A stretch of DNA of 64,000 bases, taken from positions 149,977,259 to 150,041,258 of the forward strand of contig CATIUR010000003.1 in assembly GCA_949592205.1 (NCBI GenBank), written 5' to 3'. Positions 23,108 through 35,750 of this stretch are shown here, one piece after another (the first letter of the stretch is position 1; the number at the start of each line of letters is the position of its first letter). Source of the stretch: Helichrysum umbraculigerum (Eukaryota; Streptophyta; Magnoliopsida; Asterales; Asteraceae). The notes beneath the pieces were generated by a model. That model ran no database searches. It was not told the origin of the DNA and was given only the letters and a program-made list of their open reading frames with translations. A program made the translations under genes and the position numbers.

Positions 23108-25100
23108 CTATGTATAAATTTTCCCCTTCTTCCCAAAATATATGGTATTTTTCCAAAGCAATAATTTAAGCAATATATGATCTCTATCATAAAATTCTAA
23201 CTGCTTTCGACATTTATTTGCGTAACTCTCTTGCCTGTCTCGTACTGTTTCCAACCTCTCCTTGATTTGAATGATCTTGTCAATAGCTTCATGAACTATT
23301 TCAATCAAATCAACTGATTCTAATCCAACTTCTGCCCACACTACCATGAATGACTCCTACATGCCTGAAGTGCTTGATATAATGCGCAATGAATACTAGA
23401 ATGATAACTATGCTGTATGATAACTCGTCTAATGGTAAGTGGGTATCCCAACTGCTACCAAAATCGATAACACACTCTAAGGATATTCTTAAATGTTTGA
23501 ATAGTTCGCTCACTCCGTCCATTAGTTCGAGAATGATAAACCATCCTCATATCAAAACGCGTTCCCAAAGCTTTCTGAAACATTTGCCAAAATTGTGAAG
23601 TAAAATAACCATCAAAATCAAATATAATTGATACAAACACTCCACGCCTTGCTACTTCGTTGTTAATATACAACCTCGCCAATGTCTCCACCGTTTAGTC
23701 CTCGCAGATAGCTAAGAAGTGAGATTACTTAGTCATTCTATCAATTACTAGTGTCCATAGACCACCTAGAAAAAGAAATCCATGATCTTCTCACAAGATG
23801 TAATATCTCCTCCACTTTGTGTTCCAATGTTTGTCTAACCCGCGCAACCCTTCATCTTGTATATGAGTATCCCTTAACGCTTCATCTTGTGCTTTGAACC
23901 TCTTACCCTTAATGCCAGAGTGTATCGTCATACTTTAACTCGCACTCACCTTGGCTTACTCTTTCCTTCCTATTCAAAAAACAGCGGCCACCTCATCCAT
24001 CCTCCCCGGGTGGAATTGAATTTCACAATCGTAACCGCTAAACAATTCGCGCTACCTCATTTGCCTCATGTTCAACTTCTTTAGAACAAACAACAAATCA
24101 ATGTGTTAAAAGCTCCTATGATCGGTATAAACAAAATTCTTTACGTCATACAAGTAGTGTCTTCAACACATATGTACGAACACCACCGCTCCAAGTTCCA
24201 ATTCGTGGGTAGTATAGTAATTTTCATGTACCTTAAGTTGTTGAGAGACGAATGCGACTACCTCTCCCATTTAACTAACACACAACTTAGACCTCGGTCG
24301 GATGAATCACAATACACAACGAAATCCTACGATCCATCGGGAAGAGTCCGAATTGATGCATTACACAAGGCATCCTTCAATGTTTGAAAAGATTATTCTT
24401 AGTTCTTACCCCAACAACTTCTTACATATATATGTGAGTAGTTGAGGAGTCTTTGAAAAACTCTCGATAAAATGCCGATAATAGCCCGTGAATCCTAAAT
24501 GCTATACGAACCTCCAATGATGACCGTGGGATCTTCCATCCATTTACTGTTTTGCTCTTGTTATGATCCTTAAGTATAACTTCTTTGCTCACAAAGTGCC
24601 CGAGAAAAACAATCCTCTAGCTTGAAATCAAGATTTTCGAATATATTGCATAGATCTTTCGTTCGAAAGTAACTCTAGAATTAGTCTTAAAGGAACTTCA
24701 TGCTCTTCGTTAGTTAATAAATTAGAACGTCGCAAATGAAAAGTATGATAAATTCATCGAGATACGGTTTATATACGTGATCGTTAAATATATGAATGCT
24801 ATAGACGCATTAGTAGGACCGAAAGTCATAACAAGAAATCCAAAAGACCCATAATGAGTCCTAAATGCAGTATTTGGTATATCTAATTCATGTACCATCA
24901 ATTGATGATAACCAGAACAAAGATTGATTTTTGAAAACCACTGAACACCTTGAAGTTGATCGAACAAATCATATATCCTTGGAAGAGGACAACGATTCTT
25001 GACCGTAAGTTAATTAAGTTCACGATAATCAATGCACATATGAAAAGAACTATCTTTCTTTTTGACAAATAAGACAGGTGCTCCCATTGAGAAATGACTA
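23108..25100 (-). pseudogene. Decayed gypsy pol (RT, RNase H, integrase, C-terminal region)
   Basis: On the minus strand, RT remnants lie at 24967-24722 (FDQLQGVQWFSKINL, SGYHQL, FRTHYGSFGFLVM). RNase H is expected near 24400-24100 but is too degraded to read well. Integrase lies at about 23800-23455 (ARLYINNEVARRGV, GTRFDMRMVYHSRTNGRSERTIQT), where the usual HPQTDGQSER has become HSRTNGRSER. The C-terminal part lies at 23347-23108 (VVWAEVGLES, RDRQESYANKCRKQLEF). Frameshifts separate all pieces. Loss of catalytic context and frames means no functional product. A chromodomain could not be read with confidence. Confidence 0.85.
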
Positions 25101-26100
25101 GGGCGAATAAAACCTTTGTCTTAGAGCATCTTAAAGTGGATTAAATAATTCTTGCATTCAAATAGTGTTAAACGATATGGAGCTTTTGCAACTGGGGTTG
25201 CTCCAAGAATAAGATCGATACAAAACTTTACGAGTAAAGAATGAAGTAATCCTCCTAAATCTTTTGAGAAGACCTCGAGGAAATCGTTGATAATAGAATG
25301 TTTTGAAATTTTAACTTATTAGCCTTAACGCTCACGAGTTGTTTCATTTCGTCTTTAAAGTGTTCTATGAAAATTTCAGGTATTACACCACCATTTGAGT
25401 GGTATACGAAATAATTTCCCAAACATGCAATTTCTACTCATCAACTAATCCATTCCCATAACTACACCAAAGCTTCCGAGTCCGAAGGGTAACAAGTCAA
25501 TGCTAAAAGCGTATTCTTCTAGCACTAGAGTATACCCTTATGTAAAGTCTTTTAGTCTCTATGTGCTCCCATTAATAAAATTATTTCAAAGTCTCACACT
25601 CAAGACAAGCCATCAAGTTTTCTACTGTGTTGATTGGCGCCACTTGACGAGCTGTCATTCGATATTCAATTGTAAAGTGACCTCTTCGGTTGTAATTTGA
25701 ATAAATACAACATGATGTAGATGTGTGATGATAGTAGTTACACCTTACACACAAAAGATGTGAACAAGTGTAACCATCTCTTCATGTGTTGGTATCTACC
25801 AGTCTCTTAAATTCCCTTTCATTCTTGGTATTGTTTCTACATTTCCAGCCTTAGGGGTTTCATCAATTAACAATCCACCCATCAATATTGCGCCTCGGAT
25901 AGTAAGAGACTTAGTCACTTCTACCGTCCTGCTAATTTCTAGAATAAATCTGTTGATGTACTTCCCCATTTTGTTAGCTTCAAGTGCCACGGGATAAGGT
26001 ATAATTCTTGCCAACTCATAAAATTATCCGATATATGTTGCATGGTTAACTCCCATCGTAGAGAAAATCCAAAACTTGTTCACTAACTTCTTCATTTCGT
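25101..26100 (-). pseudogene. Decayed gypsy protease and gag region
   Basis: A gag fragment is readable at 26014-25796 on the minus strand (ALEANKMGKYINRFILEISRTVEVTKSLTIRGAI), matching the capsid C-terminal style of Tekay-type Gag. Between 25795 and 25100 the protease and the RT N-terminus should lie, but only broken frames remain. Confidence 0.65.
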
Positions 26101-26158
26101 TATTGGAAGAATATTTCTTCTTAAACAGTGCATTTATTTATTTTATTTATTTATCTAT

Positions 26159-26197
<39 letters not shown>

Positions 26198-27093
26198 TAT
26201 ATTTTATTATTATTATTATTATTAATTTAATTTTATTTTATTTATTTTTCGCGCCATCACCACTTCCATCATTTGAATTCTCGAATATTAGTTCCATTTT
26301 CTCCTTCGGTGTCGTTAGCTCTACCATGATTCAATATGTTGTTACCAACTTGTATGACAACTTTGAATATAAAGGCCCACCACTGTCGTGTAATGATCAC
26401 AACAACATTGGAGTTCTTGCCTTCAATACAACAAATTTCTCCAGTTCAACCATCTGTTCAATCACCACTATCACTTGTATGACCACCACTGAGTGTTTCT
26501 TCTCCACGAGTAAATTTTACGTGTATTGCGTCTTATTAGTATGCTTGTTATAATTCCGAATTAATATGAGTTTAGAATAGTTAAATGCTTTGGAGTTTGT
26601 CAAGGCATAAATGCACAAGACTCACAACCATTTGATTGATTCGGTAACGAATGCAACTGGGATTTTATTACAAGACGACACGGAGATAGCACATGAGACA
26701 CGCAAACATGGTCAGATGAGCATACATACGTCAGAACACCTTTGTCAATTACGTCTGCAGCCGTAATTGTGAAAGCATTCTTTCATACACATACTTATCT
26801 TCCAAGTCTTTGTATCACAATAAGCTTTGTATTCGCGTAAAGAGATCAGATATTTATAGAATCCTAAGTAACATGTAGACGAACCTCATAAAGAGTCGTA
26901 AGATGATGAAGAAATGCTTACAACATCCTTCTTACTTGAAATGGTTAAGATGAATGATCGACACTAGCTACAACTAGCTTCACGGAATTGTATGCACACA
27001 TAACTTCCTAACTCATGTTCTATATGTGGGTTCCTTATTTATAGTCTAGGCCAATCCACCTAGATCTCTATAAACCTGGCTTTGATACCAATC
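26101..27093 (-). other. Leader-side region of the nested gypsy element, with an ATTT microsatellite and PBS
   Basis: An (ATTT)n run lies at about 26131-26240. The long plus-strand ORF there is an artefact of the repeat. At 27077-27090 the minus strand reads TTGGTATCAAAGCC, the PBS with one change from the common form, followed by the LTR at 27094. The rest shows no coding signal. Confidence 0.75.
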
Positions 27094-27478
27094 TGTCACA
27101 CCCCGTCTAAAGCGGAAACAACAGGGTATAACGGTGATAGGATCATAACACATCATTATAAAGAATTCTATATGAAATACAATATCCAATGTGTCATGAT
27201 GCCAATAACATGAATAACGGTTCATGTCGTGCATACATTTCAACAATGAATTCAAAAGCTTACAAACAACGTACACTACAATGTTAAGGCAAAACAAGCC
27301 TTCACAAACAACCTTAATGATGCACCGCTAGTCTTGAATAACTCTTAACGCAACCCTAAAGGTCCACTAAGTTCTCTTGTCCAATGTTTTAAGTCCACTA
27401 GTATAACCTGAAAAGATATGCTCAAAAACGTCAACACGAATGTTGGTGAGTTTCGTAGGTTTAACCAGACACCATAAA
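27094..27478 (-). mobile_element. Second LTR of the nested gypsy element, first part
   Basis: This 385-bp piece matches 20394-20778 almost base for base. It is cut by the element at 27479-35750; the last five bases (ATAAA) are the TSD. The remainder is at 35751-37697. It is the 5' LTR on the minus strand because the PBS abuts it. Confidence 0.92.
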
Positions 27479-29434
27479 TGTAACATCCTCGAAATGGACC
27501 TAGTTGTTTATATATTATTTCTTGATTTAAATGTGTTTGGAAATAATATTGTTTGAAATAGTTGAAATAATTGGAATAGGAGTCGAATATTCCAAGGTGA
27601 TAAGTGAATTATTAATTGTTGTAAATTAATATAGTTGACGGTACATTAAAATGTTTGGACTCGCAAATGGTTTTCGGGTTCCAGACAATAGATTGAGATG
27701 GGGTATTAAATTATACCCGTATATTGAAGGCGGTTGGATGAGCCGACTTATATATATCCTTTCCTATTTAGGAAAGTTATTCATTTTATTCTGAAACTCA
27801 CAGAAACTCTCTTAAAACCTCCAAATCAAACTAGAAATCAAATCATGAAGTTGTGATTCTCGTGAAACTTCATCATGATCAGATTATCATCATTATGCTC
27901 TTCAATCAGTAAGTATTCTTGTGTATTTAAGAATTTGATTTTGATTGAATTTGGGTAAATTGATGATTTGAGAGATTTGGATGTTAGAAACAGGTTATAA
28001 GTGTTACATATTGATTATGTGATGATATTTGAGGTTTATAACCGTTTAAAAACGAGTTTTTGGTGTTTTGGGGATTAAACCCGCGAGTTAGGGTTTCTGC
28101 TGTTCGTGCTGGGCTGGGACGAGGCCAGAAGCCGGCGGCTTCTTTGGCCAAGCCGGCGGCTTGTTCTTGTTAGCCGAAGCCGGCGGCTTCATAAGCCAAG
28201 CCGGCGGCTTGTGATGTTTTGTAGGAAACCGGTGGGTATAAACCCGACCCGGCGGTTGGTATAAGCTTTAAAACGGGTTTTAGTTCTGTTACCACAATTG
28301 GTAAATTACCCGGCGGTTGTTGAAGTGAAGCCGGCGGCTTCTAGGAGGAAGCCGGCGGCTTGAAGGGCAGGTACAACATTTCTTGTTTGTTTGTAAATAA
28401 GTAATATGATTGCTAATTGATATATGTTAATAGATGATAATGATTATATTATAAATCATTAGTGGATAGTTAGGAACTAGTAATCTTGATGTAGATTATG
28501 TTAAGTTCCTAATGTTAAAGATTGATATAAGTTCAGTATTTATGATTTGATTACTAACTTATATTTGATTGGTTGATTCTCAGATGTGGAGAAGGCTCAG
28601 TGATATTAGATTACTGAGTGGAGGTCTGAGGTAGTCGATGAGTGGATCTGTAACCTCAGTGTGATTTAGTTGTAATGATTTGATTTACAACAAGTAATTA
28701 TAGTCTTACTTTGATAGAATGTAATTGTTGAGATATCTTGCCATGATAGTTTGACTAGTTGCTTACTTGGCTGTTTGAGCTAGTATGTAAGATTCTGAGG
28801 TCAACTTGACTTGACAGTTGGACTTGGTTGTTATTGTAGACGACAGGAGATCTTGAAACTTGAAATGTTGGTTTGGAGATCTAGGTCGTGTGTGATTAAC
28901 AACTGGTTACCGGTAATTCTGTATAGGCCAATACAGATGATTGATAAGAGTTCCTTGATTACCAAACCGGTATTAGGGTATCTCAGGAGCCACCGGTCCT
29001 CATGACGATTTATAATGTTTGATTGGTGTAGCTTGACATTGATTGGATGTCGAGTGAATGATTGATTTTCTGTTTATTGTTATTTGATGTAAACAGATTG
29101 TTATGCTAGGTTGTACTGTTGCTTATAGTTTCATTCACTTAGCTTTATGCTAACCCCACCACAGTTCTTCCTGCAGGTTAAAATAGAGGGGACATATTGG
29201 GCAGGGCAGGAAGTGTTTGGAATTGATGGAATGTTTGACAGGCTGTTACTCTGATGTTATTTTGATAACTATAGAAATGTTTTGAATTATATAACACCGA
29301 GTTTGTTGAAATGTCATGTATTAAATTTGAAAAAGTTTATTGACATTTTGAGTACATTGATAGTATGTTTTAAATATACGCTTCCGAGTCGCAAATATTA
29401 TATTAAATGTTTATAATTAACGAGGGGTGTAATA
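27479..29434 (+). mobile_element. 5' LTR of the LARD-like element
   Basis: It holds a leader-like stretch around 27780-27905, a donor-like GTAAGT at 27909-27914 and, downstream, a cluster of GCCGGCGGC palindromes (28127-28365). The PBS follows at 29436. Confidence 0.92.
28127..28365. repeat. AAGCCGGCGGCTT palindrome cluster, 5' LTR copy
   Basis: Four units start at about 28131, 28152, 28179 and 28200 (spacing 21, 27, 21). Two more lie near 28330-28360, with related ccggcgg sites between (28230-28260, 28310). The unit is a palindrome with an odd centre (AAGCCG-G-CGGCTT). The sister LTR has the same cluster at 34423-34680 with one extra 21-bp unit. Confidence 0.92.
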
Positions 29435-29435
29435 A

Positions 29436-29449
29436 GTTGGTATCAGAGC
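29436..29449 (+). promoter_or_regulatory. PBS of the LARD-like element
   Basis: TTGGTATCAGAGCA follows the LTR after one base, an initiator tRNA-Met type site on the plus strand. Confidence 0.88.
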
Positions 29450-32400
29450 AATAGTTTGGGTGAATTGGACTTGATAGAATGTTCAATCCTAAACTTTGAT
29501 GAGTTGAGTCAAACATTCCAGTGGGTGTGGGTTTAGTTGATTAGTGAATGTGTGAGAAAGTGATTAGTTGAATATGTACTAACCCTTAACAAGTTGTGAA
29601 GTTGTTGTTTGATTTCAGAGACGGAGGAACATGAGTATCTGATTGGTATATTTCATGTTTCCTCAATACTCGTTGGCTTAAGATTGCCAGGTAATCTTCG
29701 ATAAGCCTATGTTAATTTAAATTAACTTGAATTGTTTACTCTGTTATGTTGAGTAAGCTTTGTTGTGAAGTTAATTTAGTCAGACTGATATGATTCCCCA
29801 GTTTTGAGTCAACTAATGATTGTTATAGGTTGACATGAGGATAGAGGTATTGAATGGGATACTCATTGTGGTGGTTATTTCTGATTGAATTGAAAATGCA
29901 GAAATGTGATTAAATGAGTAGATAAAGAGTTGATTAAGGTTTAACATGATTGATGTTGGAACCTAAGGAGTGTCTTTATTGGTGAGACAAAATAATTGAT
30001 AGTATTATATTAGTAGATTGATCACAAGGTGTGATTTGAATCCTGTTTAAGGATAGTGGTGTCATTTGATTTGAGAATGACTGCTATTTGAGAAAATATG
30101 TGTTTATGTGGCTATATGATGTGTTAGGATTATAGCTAAACACTTGATATAAACCAACAAAATGATAGGTTTATGAGAAATATAGCTTATGATAAAGCTA
30201 AATTGATTGAGAAAGTGATAGGTCTTTCTGGTTAATTGTAAATTAATAGATGAAATATTTAAAAGTAACATGATTGAGTAGGCTTGTTGTGACAGTGATG
30301 CTTGATATGATAGCATAGGTCAAAGTGATAATAATAATTAAGTAAGAAGTGTCCTGAATTTTGAATGTAAATAGGGACATTGATTAGTGTAAGTAATGAA
30401 ACAATGATGATGAGTTATCATGTGTTTGAGGTTTCAGATAAGTGATATACTGAGTAATTCAGTTGTTGAAAATTAGAACATTGTGTGTATGTGAGATGGC
30501 TTACATATATAAGGTTGAATATGTAAGTAGTAAGCTGATTTTGAGTATGTATCAGCTGATAGGAACTATTAAATAGATTATGATTGATTTGAAATCATGA
30601 AGTATTTAATACATACATGAGATAAGAGTAGGTCATATTGATAATTATAATGTAGAGTAGCCTGAGAATGGATTGTGAAGAACATAATCTTGCAACGCCT
30701 GATCACCGTTGTTATATTATGTTGTGTCACATGAATTTGTTGAGGCTACTTGGTATAAAAGAAATGTAATGTGATTTAGAAAACTGAGCATGAAAGTATG
30801 CTAAGTGGTTTAATAGTTGTTTTGATAAGAAAACAATTGGTTGATAGAACTGTAACATCTAGAATGTAAATGTGAGAGTGTAAATAATGTTTGTCATTGA
30901 TAGTTGTTTTGTTGATGAACATAAATGACAAATTGGATTCTGTTAAATAGGTAATTGTGATTGATAATGATAGATTACCTGTAGGTGGATTTGTATAGTG
31001 TTTAAATGAATCACTATGTTGTAGCTGGCTTGTATGAAGCCAAAGTTGAGATAAGTTGATATTGTCTTGCTTGAGGAATTTCTAGTATTATTGAATGTAA
31101 TAATGTGAGGTCTATGTTTGAAAGTAAACATACAATATGAAATAGCTTGTATGGAGCCAAGATTGATGTAGGTTGACCTTGTCCTTGTGAAGGATTGATA
31201 AGATTATTGAATGTAATAATTTGAAATATATGTTTGAAAGTGAACATATAAGATGAAATGGTTTGTTGTGAGTTAATATTGATAGTATGTTAACTTTGAA
31301 AGTCAAACCATGAATAGTGAGTTGTGTATAAAATTAATTGCTTGTGATTGGTTTGTAAATGAGTTAAACTTGAGAAAAACAATTAGAGAATTTTATTGAT
31401 TGATTGATTGAAATCAAAGTTGACAAATAGTCAACTATTTGTGTTGAAATAGTTTAACATTGATTGAAATGTTATGACTGTATGGAATGTGATTGAATTT
31501 TTAGATTTGTCACATTATGTGGAAACGGGTCATGTAAGATCCAAAAGAAATAGATGAATTGTTTAAGTTTGTGAAACTTGATTTAATTACTTAAGGATAG
31601 TATTAAGTAATTGAAATAGTGCTAAGTATAATTGAGTATTCAGTTGGGCGATGTTAGATATTTAAACTGAATACATGTTAAGGAATTATACAGATATGAA
31701 GTCATTAAATGATATGATAGTTATAAATTGTTGAATGATGTAAATTAAATCACATTGATTAGGATTGTGATAAGAAAGTCTTACCAGTGTATGAGGCTTG
31801 TGATGATAACTTTGATTGGGCAAGACTGTGAGATGATGAATAATTGAAGGTTATTATTATTAGTTGCATAGGTTGATTGGTACCTCATGGTGAGTTACTT
31901 AGATATTGAAAGAATTGAATGAATTCTTTAGTTATTTGTTGATTTTATACAAATGAAGTAAGTGATGAAGTGATAAATTGGGATTAGATCCAAATAAGAA
32001 ATGATATGAAAGGATATCTGAAAGTGAATTGTGCTAAAGGTTTAGCTTAACCTTGGTTAATAATTGAGGAAATATGAATTGAATAGTTGGTCATATTTTA
32101 AGAAATCAGGTATGAAATTAAGTGTAATGATCATTATTTTGATAGTTTAAGAATAATGATTGCTTGACATTTGGGGCTGAAAACCTGATGTGTATAATTG
32201 TAAGTGTTAGAAAGTAAGAGAAACCTTGAGATTGATAGGTGATGATTGTATTCACCAAACTTTTCTTGAAAGTTTAGAATGAAATGTTTAAGTTATATAC
32301 TAGTTGATAAGTATATAAGTGAAACATAGAGTTATTGATTGTTCCATGTCCTGTGGTATGGATATGTGATGAATAGTAGTATTGAGAAGGCTTGATAAAG

Positions 32401-33773
32401 ACTTTAACAGTCTGAATGGCCTAGTATATAGAATGAAATGGAATTGTTGTGTATGTGTCCATTTTAGAGAATATCTGAAATTGTGTAAGTATATATGTGT
32501 AGTATACATGATAATAAATGGCATGATAAGTTTTAATAGATTGAATTAAAATGTGCCATAAGATATGTGGAGGTTAGTTAATTGTGATTAACTTGATGTA
32601 GATTTTGTTGAAATGTGTTGTAAAGTAGCACATTGTGATATTGTGATACTTGAATTGTGGTATCATAATGTTGATTAGGATTGACTTAGTTGCTAGATTG
32701 ATGGAATTTGGTACTAAGTGATTATGTGATTAAAGTTGTATAACTTCTAATTGCTTGTGATTAGTAGTTTAAGATTGTAAGGTTGAATTAAATTAACTGG
32801 TTGCTGAGATAAGATTCTGATGTCTTACCAGTTTAAGTAATATACAAATTCTAACTTGATGGTTAATTAAACTTTGGAGATATATAGTGAGTATTGATAG
32901 ATGTACTGAACTGTATAATCATTAGTGTTGTGATTATTGGAAGTGTTATTGTTGTTGTTAACAATTGATAGGTTGTAATGAAAGGAATTACAAGTAGAAA
33001 TAAGTCAATGTAGAGGTTGGTTGAATGTAGGTAATATTTGATTATGGTACTATTGTTGATTGAGCAAAGTACTTGTTGATTGTAGTTTTACCTACTGAGT
33101 GTGACCTCTGCTTTGCTTATAAAGGTGATATGAATCTGGATTACTTTTAAGTAAAGAATTTCATATGATTGAAATGATATGTGAACATTATAGGTTGTAC
33201 AAAAGAGTATAGGTATGAAACTTTTGGATGAAAAGCTGACCTAGATTTGAATTTCAGATCTTTGATGGTAAAGACTTAAGATTGTGATCTGTATATTAGA
33301 CTGATTGTTGGTCGTGAGCTGAATTATATTTCAATGTTGTTAGGTACATTGGGGTTTAATAAACTCTATTGTTGTGATATTGTTGCTGCTGTTTTATTGT
33401 TAACAGTGATGAACAGTGGGAATAGGTTAAAGATCTTAGCATGTTGCTAATTTCTGGTTGTATAGACCTATTAAGTAATGTGAAGTCTTACTTGTTGATT
33501 AAGTGATTGTAGATTTCACTTGTTGAAGCAAGCGTTTGTCTATAAGATATATCTGATTGATGATATTGATTAGACGCACTGTATGTGTAAGTAGGAAGAG
33601 ACAGAAGCATGTACATTTGGATATGTGCATGTGGAAAGAATTCAAACAGTCTAGGTATAGTTGTAAGTTGCTATTGAGGACGAATGTATGATAAGATGTA
33701 TGTGATTATATCACATTAGTCAGATTGATTGAGGTCAGATTTCGGGACGAAATCTCTTTAAGGGGGGAAGAGT
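29450..33773 (+). other. Non-coding interior of the LARD-like element, C-poor strand, with PPT
   Basis: No open frame above about 70 codons and no recognisable motif exists. The plus strand is visibly poor in C and rich in T, A and G over more than 4 kb, giving strong strand asymmetry. A diverged tandem duplication of roughly 117 bases covers 31022-31258 ('gtaataatttga', 'tgtttgaaagtgaacata'). At the right end 'ttcgggacgaaatc' and an AGGGGGGAAGAG purine tract (about 33761-33772) form the PPT before the 3' LTR. Confidence 0.8.
31022..31258. repeat. Diverged tandem duplication in the LARD interior
   Basis: Two units of about 117-120 bases share 'attattgaatgtaataat', 'atgtttgaaagt(a/g)aacata' and 'atgaaat'. 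A weaker third unit may follow to about 31310. The matching small minus-strand ORFs are a by-product of the repeat. Confidence 0.65.
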
Positions 33774-35750
33774 TGTAACATCCTCGAAATGGACCTAGTT
33801 GTTTATATATTATTTCTTGATTTAAATGTGTTTGGAAATAATATTGTTTGAAATAGTTGAAAAAATTGGAATAGGAGTCGAATATTCCAATGTGATAAGT
33901 GAATTATTAATTGTTGTAAATTAATATAGTTGACGGTACATTAAAATGTTTGGACTCGCAAATGGTTTTCGGGTTCCAGACAATAGATTGAGATGGGGTA
34001 TTAAATTATACCCGTATATTGAAGGCGGTTGGATGAGCCGACTTATATATATCCTTTCCTATTTAGGAAAGTTATTCATTTTATTCTGAAACTCACAGAA
34101 ACTCTCTGAAAACCTCCAAATCAAACTAGAAATCAAATCAGGAAGTTGTGATTCTCGTGAAACTTCATCATGATCAGATTATCATCATTATGCTCTTCAA
34201 TCAGTAAGTATTCTTGTGTATTTAAGAATTTGATTTTGATTGAATTTGGGTAAATTGATGATTTGAGAGATTTGGATGTTAGAAACAGGTTATAAGTGTT
34301 ACATATTGATTATGTGATGATATTTGAGGTTTATAACCGTTTAAAAACGAGTTTTTGGTGTTTTGGGGATTAAACCCGCGAGTTAGGGTTTCTGCTGTTC
34401 GTGCTGGGCTGGGACGAGGCCAGAAGCCGGCGGCTTCTTTGGCCAAGCCGGCGGCTTGTTCTTGTTAGCCGAAGCCGGCGGCTTCATAAGCCAAGCCGGC
34501 GGCTTGTGATGTTTTGTAGGAAACCGGCGGGTATAAACCCGACCCGGCGATTGGTATAAGCTTTAAAACGGGTTTTAGTTCTGTTACCACATTTGGTAAA
34601 TTACCCAGCGGTTGTTGAAGTGAAGCCGGCGGGTGAGGTTAGGAAGCCGACGGCTTCTAGGAGGAAGCCGGCGGCTTGAAGGGCAGGTACAACATTTCTT
34701 GTTTGTTTGTAAATAAGTAATATGATTGCTAATTGATATATGTTAATAGATGATAGTGATTATATTATAAATCATTAGTGGATAGTTAGGAACTAGTAAT
34801 CTTGATGTAGATTATGTTAAGTTCCTAATGTTAAAGATTGATATAAGTTCAGTATTTATGATTTGATTACTAACTTATATTTGATTGGTTGATTCTCAGA
34901 TGTGGAGAAGGCTCAGTGATATTAGATTACTGAGTGGAGGTCTGAGGTAGTCGGTGAGTGGATCTGTAACCTCAGTGTGATTTAGTTGTAATGATTTGAT
35001 TTACAACAAGTAATTATAGTCTTACTTTGATAGAATGTAATTGTTGAGATATCTTGCCATGATAGTTTGACTAGTTGCTTACTTGGCTGTTTGAGCTAGT
35101 ATGTAAGATTCTGAGGTCAACTTGACTTGACAGTTGGACTTGGTTGTTATTGTAGACGACAGGAGATCTTGAAACTTGAAATGTTGGTTTGGAGATCTAG
35201 GTCGTGTGTGATTAACAACTGGTTACCGGTAATTCTGTATAGGCCAATACAGATGATTGATAAGAGTTCCTTGATTACCAAACCGGTATTAGGGTATCTC
35301 AGGAGCCACCGGTCCTCATGACGATTTATAATGTTTGATTGGTGTAGCTTGACATTGATTGGATGTCGAGTGAATGATTGATTTTCTGTTTATTGTTATT
35401 TGATGTAAACAGATTGTTATGCTAGGTTGTACTGTTGCTTATAGTTTCATTCACTTAGCTTTATGCTAACCCCACCACAGTTCTTCCTGCAGGTTAAAAT
35501 AGAGGGGACATATTGGGCAGGGCAGGAAGTGTTTGGAATTGATGGAATGTTTGACAGGCTGTTACTCTGATGTTATTTTGATAACTATAGAAATGTTTTG
35601 AATTATATAACACCGAGTTTGTTGAAATGTCATGTATTAAATTTGAAAAAGTTTATTGACATTTTGAGTACATTGATAGTATGTTTTAAATATACGCTTC
35701 CGAGTCGCAAATATTATATTAAATGTTTATAATTAACGAGGGGTGTAATA
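33774..35750 (+). mobile_element. 3' LTR of the LARD-like element
   Basis: It matches 27479-29434 with about 10 substitutions and one 21-bp insertion inside the palindrome cluster (near 34629-34650). The PPT lies just upstream and the TSD just downstream. Confidence 0.92.
34423..34680. repeat. AAGCCGGCGGCTT palindrome cluster, 3' LTR copy
   Basis: Same arrangement as the 5' LTR copy, plus one additional 21-bp stretch containing a degenerate unit (gaagccgacggcttc). Several units differ by single bases between the two LTRs (for example ccggtgg/ccggcgg), more than in the rest of the LTR. Confidence 0.9.

Larger units (their letters stand above)
27479..35750 (+). mobile_element. Non-coding LTR element (LARD-like), youngest insertion
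   Basis: The ends are fixed by LTRs of 1,956 bp (27479-29434) and 1,977 bp (33774-35750) and by TSD ATAAA (27474-27478 and 35751-35755). PBS and PPT are present on the plus strand. The 4.3-kb interior has no gag or pol signal on either strand. Such large non-autonomous elements need Gag and Pol from a relative. The LTRs differ by about 10 substitutions plus one 21-bp indel by hand count, the lowest divergence in the nest. The LTR starts TGTAACA and ends GTGTAATA rather than the usual CA. Confidence 0.9.

Noticed and set aside
26128..26553. 141-aa ORF with repeated LFIYLFIY
   Set aside because: Produced by an (ATTT)n microsatellite in a decayed element.
28811..29005. 64-aa ORF present identically at 35127-35321
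   Set aside because: Identical because both are in sister LTRs of one element; no domain and no codon evidence.
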